Made by a program: the position numbers and the translations under genes. Shown in pieces: positions 1 through 6,793 of a stretch of DNA of 21,356 bases. How positions within the stretch are numbered: position 1 is the first letter of the stretch; the number at the start of each line of letters is the position of its first letter. The notes under the pieces are model-generated. The model made no database searches, had not been told where the DNA came from, and saw only the letters and a list, made by a program, of their open reading frames with translations. Source of the DNA: DASXSB01 sp036506275 (GTDB lineage: Bacteria; Methylomirabilota; Methylomirabilia; Rokubacteriales; CSP1-6); assembly GCA_036506275.1 (NCBI GenBank), contig DASXSB010000149.1, forward strand, positions 1 through 21,356, in the 5' to 3' direction.

Positions 1-1182
1 GGCCCGGCGGGGGTCGTAGAGGATGTTCGGATGCAAGTTGCCGTCGCCGGCATGGAAGACGTTGCCCACGCGGAGACCGTGGGCCTGCACGATCTCGTTC
101 ACACGGCGCAGGACGTACGGCAGCTTCGTGCGCGGGATGACGCCGTCCATCACCATGTAGGCGGGCGAGACGCGGCCGTAGGCGCCGAACGCCGACTTCC
201 GTCCCTTCCAGAGGAGCTGCCGCTCGGCGTCGTCGCGCGCGGTGCGCACCTCGCGCGCGCCGGCGGCTCGACAGGCGTCCTCGATCCGCTCGGCCTGGAT
301 GTCGATACCGACCGCGAGGCCATCCACCTCACACAGCAGCGCGGCGGCGGCGTCCCGCGGGTATCCGCACCCGAACGCGTCTTCCACGGCCTGGATCGTG
401 AGCTGGTCGATCATCTCGACGGCGGCGGGCACGAGGCCGCGGCCGATGATCGCCGACACCGCCTCCGATGCCTTGTCCATCTCGTCGAAGACGGCGAGGA
501 CGGTCTTCACCGCCTGCGGCTTCTTCAAGATCCGGACGACGACGGTGGTCGCGATGCCGAGCGTTCCTTCGGACCCCACGAAGAAGCCGGCGAGGTCGTA
601 GCCCGGGGTTTCGCGCGTGCGGCCACCGAGCCACACGATCTCGCCGTCCGGCATCACGACCTCGAGCCCCAGCACGTGGTTGGTGGTCACGCCGTACTTG
701 AGCGTGTGCGGCCCCCCCGAGTTGTTGGCGATGTTGCCGCCGATCGTGCATGCCTGCTGGCTCGAGGGATCCGGCGCGTAGTAGTACCCGCGCGGCCCCA
801 CCGCCCACGAGAGGTGAAGGTTGACGAGGCCCGGCTGCACGACCGCGAGCTGATTGTCGTAGTCGACCTCGAGCACGCGGTTCATGCGCATCAGCGAGAT
901 GACGATGCCACCCTCGGCGGGGAGGCAGCCGCCCGAGAGGCCGGTGCCTGCCCCCCGCGCCACGAACGGGACCCCTTCACGATTGGCGAGCCGTACCACG
1001 GCGGCGACCTGCTCGGTCGTCGTCGGAAAGACTACGAAGTCGGCGAGGGCGCGAAAGAGCGTGAGGCCGTCGGACTCGTACACCAGCAGTTCCTCGGGAT
1101 CGGAGAGCACGGCGTCGGTCCCGAGGATCGATTGAAGCTCGTCGCGGAGGGCGGGCTTACGATCGGCCGCCAGCGTCACCAT
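1..1182 (-). CDS. glcD: FAD-linked oxidase, glycolate oxidase GlcD family (3' end outside window)
   Basis: Flavoprotein subunit of the glycolate/D-lactate dehydrogenase family, which oxidises 2-hydroxy acids to 2-oxo acids with FAD. The frame is open from the ATG at 1182 to the window edge, so 394 residues are visible and roughly 80-100 C-terminal residues should be missing. Residues 50-180 form the PCMH-type FAD-binding domain, with ARGAGTGLSGG near 75-85 and IGGNIANNSGG near 147-157. The FAD-oxidase C-terminal domain contains the hallmark HAGDGNLHP at about 377-385. It lies 39 bases downstream of the UdgX gene on the same strand. No Shine-Dalgarno sequence precedes the ATG, but a perfect TATAAT lies 10 bases upstream, suggesting its own promoter and a very short leader. 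Family assignment is firm; the exact substrate (glycolate, D-lactate or another) cannot be told, and GlcE/GlcF partners are not visible. Confidence 0.93.
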   Translation of the reverse strand, partial: MVTLAADRKPALRDELQSILGTDAVLSDPEELLVYESDGLTLFRALADFVVFPTTTEQVAAVVRLANREGVPFVARGAGTGLSGGCLPAEGGIVISLMRMNRVLEVDYDNQLAVVQPGLVNLHLSWAVGPRGYYYAPDPSSQQACTIGGNIANNSGGPHTLKYGVTTNHVLGLEVVMPDGEIVWLGGRTRETPGYDLAGFFVGSEGTLGIATTVVVRILKKPQAVKTVLAVFDEMDKASEAVSAIIGRGLVPAAVEMIDQLTIQAVEDAFGCGYPRDAAAALLCEVDGLAVGIDIQAERIEDACRAAGAREVRTARDDAERQLLWKGRKSAFGAYGRVSPAYMVMDGVIPRTKLPYVLRRVNEIVQAHGLRVGNVFHAGDGNLHPNILYDPRRA

Positions 1183-1192
1183 GGGTGCGGAA

Positions 1193-1198
1193 ATTATA
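1193..1198 (-). promoter_or_regulatory. -10 element TATAAT before glcD
   Basis: A perfect TATAAT on the minus strand ends 10 bases before the glcD ATG. No good -35 hexamer is seen at 16-18 bases. A start site about 7 bases downstream would leave a leader of only a few bases, which fits the absence of a Shine-Dalgarno sequence. Confidence 0.45.
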
Positions 1199-1221
1199 CA
1201 CTGCGGGCGTGACGCGCCGGG

Positions 1222-1869
1222 TCAGGCGGCAGCCGCGGTCAGCACGGCGGCCACCTTGGCGAGGTCCTCCACGAACCGCGCGCGCTCCAGGCGCCGAGCC
1301 TCCTCGTCGGGCGCGCGAAGGATGGCGGAGGGATGCACGGTCGCCATCACGAACGGCGCCAGCGGCGACGTTACCCACTCGCCACGCTGCCGGCTCACGC
1401 GGAACTGCTTGCCGAGCAAGCTCTGGGCGGCGGTGGCGCCCAGGCACACGATCACGCGGGGGGTGACGGCGGCGATCTCCGCCTGAAGCCATGGGTTGCA
1501 CGCGGCGACCTCGGCCGCGCTGGGCTTGGCGTGGATGCGCCGCTTGCCCTTCGGCTCCCACTTGAAGTGCTTGACGGCGTTCGTCACGTACGTCCGACGC
1601 CGATCGATCCCGACCTCGGCGAGGGCGTCGTCGAGGAGACGCCCGGCGGGGCCGACGAAGGGCTTGCCTGCGAGGTCTTCCTCGTGTCCCGGCTGCTCGC
1701 CCACGAAGAAGACCTGGACGTGCGGGTCACCCGCGCCGAAGACGGTCTGCGTCCCCCGCTTCCAGAGGTCGCAGCCGCGGCATCCCGCCGCCGCCTCGCG
1801 CAGAGACGTGAGCGTTCGGCGCTTCGGCAGGAAGTCCGCGGCGGAAGACGAGGGGCGGGCGCCGGCCAT
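1222..1869 (-). CDS. udgX: UdgX-type uracil-DNA glycosylase (covalent uracil-DNA cross-linking family)
   Basis: 215-residue Fe-S uracil-DNA glycosylase. Cys30 and Cys33 (CRGC), Cys124 and Cys142 fit the four 4Fe-4S ligands of family 4 enzymes. Motif A is GEQPG (57-61), followed by the PFVGPAGRLLD segment (70-80); motif B is HPSAILR (179-185). The diagnostic feature is KRRIH at 109-113, the extra loop specific to UdgX. In the characterised mycobacterial enzyme the loop histidine becomes covalently attached to the abasic site after uracil removal, so the enzyme stays bound to DNA; His113 is the equivalent here. The start is set at ATG 1869 because the frame further upstream lacks family similarity and runs antisense into the transporter gene. 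No Shine-Dalgarno sequence is visible, and a TACAAT lies five bases upstream, compatible with a leaderless transcript. The gene is divergent from the ABC operon and followed by glcD. Confidence 0.93.
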   Translation of the reverse strand: MAGARPSSSAADFLPKRRTLTSLREAAAGCRGCDLWKRGTQTVFGAGDPHVQVFFVGEQPGHEEDLAGKPFVGPAGRLLDDALAEVGIDRRRTYVTNAVKHFKWEPKGKRRIHAKPSAAEVAACNPWLQAEIAAVTPRVIVCLGATAAQSLLGKQFRVSRQRGEWVTSPLAPFVMATVHPSAILRAPDEEARRLERARFVEDLAKVAAVLTAAAA

Positions 1870-1874
1870 GGGGA

Positions 1875-1895
1875 ATTGTAACCGTTGATTGTAAC
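1875..1895 (-). promoter_or_regulatory. Paired TACAAT-containing repeats upstream of udgX
   Basis: The 8-mer ATTGTAAC (plus strand) occurs at 1875-1882 and again at 1888-1895, a 13-base period. Read on the minus strand each gives GTTACAAT, containing the -10-like TACAAT. The copy nearest the gene would place a transcription start at or next to the udgX ATG. The pair could equally be a repeated operator site. No convincing -35 is seen. Confidence 0.35.
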
Positions 1896-1964
1896 GGGAG
1901 CCGCGGGGCCGGCTTCTGCCGCGGGTGGCCGGAGACAGGCACGGCGTGGCTGCGGGTGAGTCGC

Positions 1965-1992
1965 TTGACGTGAGCGGCGGCGTGGGTATGAT
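1965..1992 (+). promoter_or_regulatory. Sigma70-type promoter for the ABC transporter operon
   Basis: TTGACG at 1965-1970 and TATGAT at 1987-1992 are separated by 16 bases, a good match to the -35/-10 consensus (5/6 each). The predicted start is near 1999, giving a leader of about 70 bases before the binding-protein gene. Confidence 0.6.
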
Positions 1993-2067
1993 TGCGAACC
2001 ACTCCACGCAGCACCGTTCCCGAACGCGGCCGCATTCTGGTGCGACATCGATCGGGGGAGGGCCACC

Positions 2068-3693
2068 ATGCTCATGAGCCGTCGTGATCTCCTCGCGCGG
2101 GGCGGGCTCACCCTCGCCGGGACCGCGGTGCTGCCGTCCGTCGCCCGTGCCCAGACCGCGAAGCGTGGGGGCACGCTCACCATCCGCGCCTGGGACCCAC
2201 CGCACTTCGATCACATGCAGACGGTCTCCTTCAAGACGCACATTCCGCTCAGCTTGACCCATAGCCGCCTCGTCAAGCACAAGGCCGGTCCCACCATCCA
2301 GCCCGGAACGTTTCCCCTCGAGGGCGATCTTGCGGAGTCGTGGACGCAGCCGGACGAGACGACCTACGTGTTCAAGCTCCGCCGCGGTGTCAGGTGGCAT
2401 CCGAAGCCACCCCTGAATGGGCGCGAGCTGACGGCGGAAGATGTGCGCTACACGATCGAACGGTTCCTCACCGTGAAGGGCAACGCCAACGCCTACATGC
2501 TCCGCTCCGTCGATCGCGTGGAGGCGCTCGACAAGTACACGGTCAAGATCGTGCTCAAAGAACCGTTCGTGTGGCTGCTCGACGTGCTCGCGAACCCGAT
2601 GGCCACCGCGGTGGTCGCCAAGGAGGTCGTGGACAAGTACGGCGATCTGAAGAAGCCGGAGGCCGTCATCGGCACCGGTCCGTGGATGCTCGACAGCTAT
2701 CGACCGAACCAGGGCATGACCTTCGTGCGCAACCCGCAGTACTTCGTGGCCGGTCTCCCCTACATCGAACGCATCGAGATCGGCGTCGACGAAGACAATG
2801 CCTCACGCACGGCGGCCTTCCTCGCCGGCAAGTACGATCTCGGCTGGGAGTTTCCCGGCACCATCAACCGCTCGGACTGGGTTCAGATCCGCGACACCTT
2901 GAAGCAGCGGCGGCCAAACCTCCGCACCCTGGAGTTTCCGTCCAACGTCATGACCCACATCTCCATGCGGGCGGACCAGAAGCCGTACAGCGACGTGCGC
3001 GTGCGCCGCGCGATGTCCCTCGCCATCGACCGCCAGGCCATCATCGAGACGGCCTTCGAAGGCGTCGGCAACATCAATCCCCCCGTTCCCGCCGGTCTCC
3101 GGGAGTGGTCGATCCCGATCGACCAGCTCGGCGAGGGCGCGAAGTACTACCGCCACGATCCCACGGAGGCGCGGCGCCTGCTCGCGGAGGCGGGCTACCC
3201 GACCGGCTTCTCCGCCGGCATATGTTTCACGAACTACGGCAGCACGCTGCTCGTGGACATCGCCCAGATGGTCCTGAAGAACCTCAAGGATGTCGGCATC
3301 AACGCCCGGCTCGACGAGAAAGAGTACGGCGCCTACATCTCGACGTGCTTCTACGGCAAGTTCGACGCCATGACGCTCGGGCCGCAGACGCCGTTCATCG
3401 AGCCCGACAATTTTCTGTACGGCCAGTACTACCCCGGCGAGCTCAAGAACCAGAGCCATATCGACGACCCGGTGGTGGCCGACATGCTGGTCCGCCAGCG
3501 GCGCACGACCGACGTCGCCAAGCGGCGCGAGCTGATCTACGAGATCCAGCGGTATCTGGCGAAGCAGCAGTACTACGTTCAGATGCCGTCCCTGGTGTAC
3601 ATCGCGGTCTGGGAAGGCGCGCTCAAGAACTACGGCCCCAACCTCTATTACGACTACGGCGGACGGCTCATGGCGGCGTGGCTCGACCGCTGA
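2068..3693 (+). CDS. ABC transporter substrate-binding protein, SBP family 5 (peptide/nickel class)
   Basis: 541-residue extracytoplasmic receptor of an oligopeptide-type ABC importer, the usual length for family 5. The N-terminus carries a Tat-like signal, SRRDLLARGG at 4-13, then a hydrophobic stretch and an Ala-rich cleavage region ending near SVARAQ (about residue 29). The mature protein opens with KRGGTLTI, a common start in this family, and contains LAESW, the segment around GTGPW, YIERIEIGV and SDVRVRRAMSLAIDRQ. A strong Shine-Dalgarno sequence (GGGGGAGG) precedes the ATG at 2068; a second in-frame ATG at 2074 is possible. It is followed after 4 bases by the permease gene. Known substrates of the family include di- and oligopeptides, nickel, opines and glycosides; nothing here fixes the ligand. 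Attachment to the membrane by a lipobox is not seen. Confidence 0.93.
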   Translation: MLMSRRDLLARGGLTLAGTAVLPSVARAQTAKRGGTLTIRAWDPPHFDHMQTVSFKTHIPLSLTHSRLVKHKAGPTIQPGTFPLEGDLAESWTQPDETTYVFKLRRGVRWHPKPPLNGRELTAEDVRYTIERFLTVKGNANAYMLRSVDRVEALDKYTVKIVLKEPFVWLLDVLANPMATAVVAKEVVDKYGDLKKPEAVIGTGPWMLDSYRPNQGMTFVRNPQYFVAGLPYIERIEIGVDEDNASRTAAFLAGKYDLGWEFPGTINRSDWVQIRDTLKQRRPNLRTLEFPSNVMTHISMRADQKPYSDVRVRRAMSLAIDRQAIIETAFEGVGNINPPVPAGLREWSIPIDQLGEGAKYYRHDPTEARRLLAEAGYPTGFSAGICFTNYGSTLLVDIAQMVLKNLKDVGINARLDEKEYGAYISTCFYGKFDAMTLGPQTPFIEPDNFLYGQYYPGELKNQSHIDDPVVADMLVRQRRTTDVAKRRELIYEIQRYLAKQQYYVQMPSLVYIAVWEGALKNYGPNLYYDYGGRLMAAWLDR

Positions 3694-3697
3694 CCCC

Positions 3698-4642
3698 GTG
3701 CTCCGACGCTATCTCGTCAAGCGTCTGCTCGTCGCGATCCCGTCGCTCCTGATCGCCACGCTCATCGTGTTCTCGCTGCCCCGTCTTCTTCCCGGCGACG
3801 CCGTGGAGCTGATGCTGGCCGAGAAGGCCTACGCGAAGGACGTGGCGGAGCTGCGCGCCAAGCTGGGGCTCGACCGCGCGCTCTCCGTTCAGTACGTCGA
3901 GTGGCTCGGGCGCGTGGCGCGCGGCGACCTCGGAGAGTCGCTGTGGACGCGCCGGCCCGTGCTGGAGGAGATTGGCCGGCGTCTTCCCGTCACGCTGGAG
4001 CTGGCGATGGTCGCCCTCAGCATCGCCGTGCTCGTCGCCATTCCGGTGGGCGTGCTCGCCGCCGCCCGCCAGGACAGCTTCGTGGACTTCGTGGTCCGTA
4101 GCGCCGCGATTCTCTGGCTGTCCGTGCCCGGCTTCTGGCTCGCCACCCTCGTCATCGTGCTGCCCGCCATTTGGTGGGGGTGGCGCCCGCTCACCGGGTT
4201 CACCGAGCTCGCGCAGGATCCCGTCCAGCACTTCCTTCAGGTCCTCGTCCCCGCCGGCATCCTCGGCGTCGCCTCCGCGGGCGCGCTCATGCGTCTCACC
4301 CGCGGCATGCTGCTGGAGGTCCTACGTCAGGACTACGTGCGCACGGCGTGGGCGAAGGGTCTCGCGGAGCGCGCGATCGTCATGAAGCACGGCCTCCGCA
4401 ACGCCGTCATCCCGGTCGTCACGCTCCTCGGCACCCAGTTGCCCCAGATCATCGGCGGCACCGTCATCATCGAGCAGATCTTCGGCCTCCCCGGGATGAG
4501 CCGCTTTCTCTTCGACGCCATCAACCAGCGCGATTACCCGGTGATCCAGGGCGTCAATCTCGTCGTTGTCTCCACCGTCGTCCTCGTGAACCTCTCCGTC
4601 GACGCCGTGTATGCGGTTCTCGATCCTCGGATTCGCTACTAA
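3698..4642 (+). CDS. ABC transporter permease, DppB/OppB family
   Basis: 314-residue inner-membrane permease subunit that forms half of the transport channel. It begins MLRRYLVKRLLVAIPSLL with the first membrane helix at about 8-29, then the conserved LPGD (31-34) and the cytoplasmic/periplasmic segment LGLDRALSVQYVEWLGR. The EAA loop that docks on the ATPase is at about 213-235 (DYVRTAWAKGL followed by MKHGLRNA). The C-terminus DPRIRY is typical of the family. The start codon is GTG, four bases after the binding-protein stop, consistent with translational coupling. Five to six transmembrane helices are expected. The gene end is involved in an imperfect repeat with the following spacer. Confidence 0.93.
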   Translation: MLRRYLVKRLLVAIPSLLIATLIVFSLPRLLPGDAVELMLAEKAYAKDVAELRAKLGLDRALSVQYVEWLGRVARGDLGESLWTRRPVLEEIGRRLPVTLELAMVALSIAVLVAIPVGVLAAARQDSFVDFVVRSAAILWLSVPGFWLATLVIVLPAIWWGWRPLTGFTELAQDPVQHFLQVLVPAGILGVASAGALMRLTRGMLLEVLRQDYVRTAWAKGLAERAIVMKHGLRNAVIPVVTLLGTQLPQIIGGTVIIEQIFGLPGMSRFLFDAINQRDYPVIQGVNLVVVSTVVLVNLSVDAVYAVLDPRIRY

Positions 4643-4645
4643 GCT

Positions 4646-4671
4646 CGGAGGGGGACTGCGTCCCCCTTCCG
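4646..4671. repeat. Strong palindrome between the two permease genes
   Basis: AGGGGGAC (4649-4656), loop tgc, GTCCCCCT (4660-4667) form a perfect 8-bp stem. The stem extends outward with CGG and CCG, leaving one bulged T. It begins four bases after the dppB-like stop. There is no run of T, so a classic intrinsic terminator is unlikely; a REP-like element or an mRNA-stabilising hairpin inside the operon fits better. Confidence 0.6.
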
Positions 4672-4785
4672 AACCCATCCACCCTCGGGCCTTCACCCGT
4701 GCCGTTGCCGATACGCGGGTTGGCAACTAGGCTGGGCGGCGGCGTGCGAGCGCGGGCAGAGGCTTCGCGCGGGACGGCGGCGGCG

Positions 4786-5685
4786 GTGGAGCGTCCCGGT
4801 GTTGCCCGACGGGGCGGGAGCGACACCGGCGGGTTGTGGCGAGCGGTGGTGGCGGCAGGGCGGTTCGCGTGGCGAAAGCCGCTGGGGGCGGTGGGCGGCT
4901 TCATCGTCCTCGCCATGATCCTGATGGCGGTGTTCGCGGAGCAGATCGCGCCCTACGGCTACGACGACGCGATCCGCGGCGCGCGCATGAAACCGCCGAG
5001 CGCGGCGCACTGGCTCGGCACCGACAATCTGAACCGCGACATGTGGAGCCGCATCGTGTACGGCGCGCGCGTGTCGGTCACGATCGGGTTCCTGACCGTC
5101 GCGCTCGCCACCGCCGCCGCCCTCGCCATCGGCGTGTCGAGCGGCTATTTCGGCGGTCCCTACGACCTCGTCGTCCAGCGCATCGTCGACGCCTGGCTCT
5201 CGTTTCCGTACCTGATGATCATCCTGTCCGTGATGTCGGTGCTGGGGCCCGGTCGCGCCAACCTCATCGTGTCGCTCTCGATCATCCTCGCCGCCACCAG
5301 CTCGCGGGTGATCCGCGGCGCCACCATTGCCGTCGCCCAGAGTCCGTACATCGAAGCGGCGCGCGCGCTCGGCGGGGGCCACGGGCGCATCATCCTCCGC
5401 CACGTGGTCCCGAATCTCATGGCGACCGTGATCATCCTCGCCACCATCGGGCTCGGCGTGGTCATCCTGGCGGAATCGGCGCTGTCGTTCCTCGGTGTCG
5501 GCGTGCCGCCGCCGTATCCGTCGTGGGGCGCGATGCTGTCGGGATCCGGGCGAACCTACATGTTCCGGGCGCCGTGGATGGCGATCTGGCCGGGCGTCGC
5601 GATCTCGCTCGCGGTGTTCGGGTTCAACATGCTCGGCGACGCTCTGCGCGACGTTCTCGACCCCCGTCTGCGCAGCCGCGGCTGA
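4786..5685 (+). CDS. ABC transporter permease, DppC/OppC family
   Basis: Second membrane subunit of the importer. The start is uncertain: no ATG exists before the first membrane helix, and GTG codons at 4744 and 4786, TTG at 4834 and GTG at 4846 are in frame. GTG 4786 gives 299 residues, the usual family length, and retains the short cytoplasmic tail before the helix; GTG 4744 would give 313. Seen in order: first helix (GGFIVLAMILMAVFAEQIAPY), HWLGTDNLNRDMWSRIVYGARVS, several helices, the EAA loop YIEAARALGGGHGRIILRHVVPN, and the terminal GDALRDVLDPRLR. No Shine-Dalgarno sequence is obvious. The genes for the ATPase subunits that usually follow are absent; the next gene is convergent, 18 bases away. 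Confidence 0.88.
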   Translation: MERPGVARRGGSDTGGLWRAVVAAGRFAWRKPLGAVGGFIVLAMILMAVFAEQIAPYGYDDAIRGARMKPPSAAHWLGTDNLNRDMWSRIVYGARVSVTIGFLTVALATAAALAIGVSSGYFGGPYDLVVQRIVDAWLSFPYLMIILSVMSVLGPGRANLIVSLSIILAATSSRVIRGATIAVAQSPYIEAARALGGGHGRIILRHVVPNLMATVIILATIGLGVVILAESALSFLGVGVPPPYPSWGAMLSGSGRTYMFRAPWMAIWPGVAISLAVFGFNMLGDALRDVLDPRLRSRG

Positions 5686-5703
5686 CGCCGCACGCACTCC
5701 CGT

Positions 5704-6741
5704 TCAGGCGGCGCGGCGCTGTTCCTTGCCGGCGGAGCGCCGACGCGTGAAGAGCGCGTAGAGCACGCCCACGATGCCGGCTACCACTCCCGCCACCCAC
5801 CGTCGATCGGGCGTCGTCCACGGCTCCCACCCGTGGTCGATGGCCCGCGCGCCGAACCGGCCGCGCGCGCCGTGGTCGCCCGGTGCCGGCTTCCAGAGAT
5901 TGTCCGGTCGGTGTGCGTCCTCGAGCTCGTTCGTGTCGGAAGTGGCGCGCGCCGTGCCCACGCGATCATGCTCCGAGAGCCAGGGCACTATCCGGCGGCC
6001 GAGGACCGTGAGGACGGTGGAGAGCCCGACGTAGACGGCGCGGCGATCGTGCTCGGCGGCCCAGACAATCGCGCGCGCCGCGACTTCCGGCTGGAAGACC
6101 GGCGGAATCGGCCGCGCCCGATGGCGCAGGCGGCTCTTCACCCACGCGAGCTGCGGAGTGTTGAGGGCGGGGAGCTGCACCATGGTCACGCGGACCCCGC
6201 TTCCCTCCTGGCGCAACTCGCGACGGAGGCAGTCGGTGAATCCCTGGATCGCCTGCTTGGCGCCACAGTACGCGGACTGGCCCGGGATGCCGCGCTCCAT
6301 GAGCGCGCACCCGACCTGGACGATGACGCCGCGGTCGAGCGCGCGCATGCGTTCGAGGGCGGCGAGCGTGCCGTAGACGACGCCGAGGTACGTCACCTCG
6401 GTCACGCGCCGGTACTCCGCCGGGGTCATCTGCGACACCGGTGAGAGCACCGATGTGGTGGCGTTGTTCACCCAGACGTCGATGGGGCCGAACGCTGCCT
6501 CGACCGCCGCCGCCGCCTGCTGCATGCCGTTGGCGTCGGCGACGTCGGCGGGGACGATGAGCGCTTCGCCTCCAACCGCTTCAACGTCCGCCCGCGCGGC
6601 CTCGAGACCTTCGCGCCCGCGCGCGATGAGCCCGATGCGCGCGCCGCGCTTCGCGAACTCGCGAACGGCCGCGCGCCCGACGCCGGCCGACGCGCCCGTC
6701 ACCACGACCACGCGGCAAGAACGCGCGCTCTCGATCGTCAT
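5704..6741 (-). CDS. Short-chain dehydrogenase/reductase with C-terminal membrane anchor
   Basis: 345-residue NAD(P)-dependent SDR of the classical type. The Rossmann glycine motif TGASAGVG is at 15-22, NNA at 92-94, and the catalytic YCGAK at 158-162 (Tyr158, Lys162). The position 13 residues before Tyr, where classical SDRs keep the catalytic Ser, is Cys145 (VGCAL). After the core (to about 250) the chain continues through a polar, Trp/Pro-rich stretch to a hydrophobic helix at about 315-331 and a basic tail RRRSAGKEQRR, so it is probably anchored by its C-terminus. It lies 52 bases downstream of the acyl-CoA synthetase on the same strand, suggesting a joint lipid or CoA-linked pathway. Substrate unknown. 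Convergent with the ABC operon. Confidence 0.9.
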   Translation of the reverse strand: MTIESARSCRVVVVTGASAGVGRAAVREFAKRGARIGLIARGREGLEAARADVEAVGGEALIVPADVADANGMQQAAAAVEAAFGPIDVWVNNATTSVLSPVSQMTPAEYRRVTEVTYLGVVYGTLAALERMRALDRGVIVQVGCALMERGIPGQSAYCGAKQAIQGFTDCLRRELRQEGSGVRVTMVQLPALNTPQLAWVKSRLRHRARPIPPVFQPEVAARAIVWAAEHDRRAVYVGLSTVLTVLGRRIVPWLSEHDRVGTARATSDTNELEDAHRPDNLWKPAPGDHGARGRFGARAIDHGWEPWTTPDRRWVAGVVAGIVGVLYALFTRRRSAGKEQRRAA

Positions 6742-6793
6742 GGGTCGAGATGGTCAGCAATGCGGGTGCCAGCGAGCACTTCCGTTGCCGAGG

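Noticed and set aside
31..1212. Long plus-strand ORF of 393 codons
   Set aside because: Antisense shadow of the glcD frame; the minus strand has the full FAD-oxidase motif set, this frame has none.
1870..2400. N-terminal extension of the UdgX frame
   Set aside because: It overlaps the promoter and the 5' part of the binding-protein gene on the other strand and lacks family similarity.
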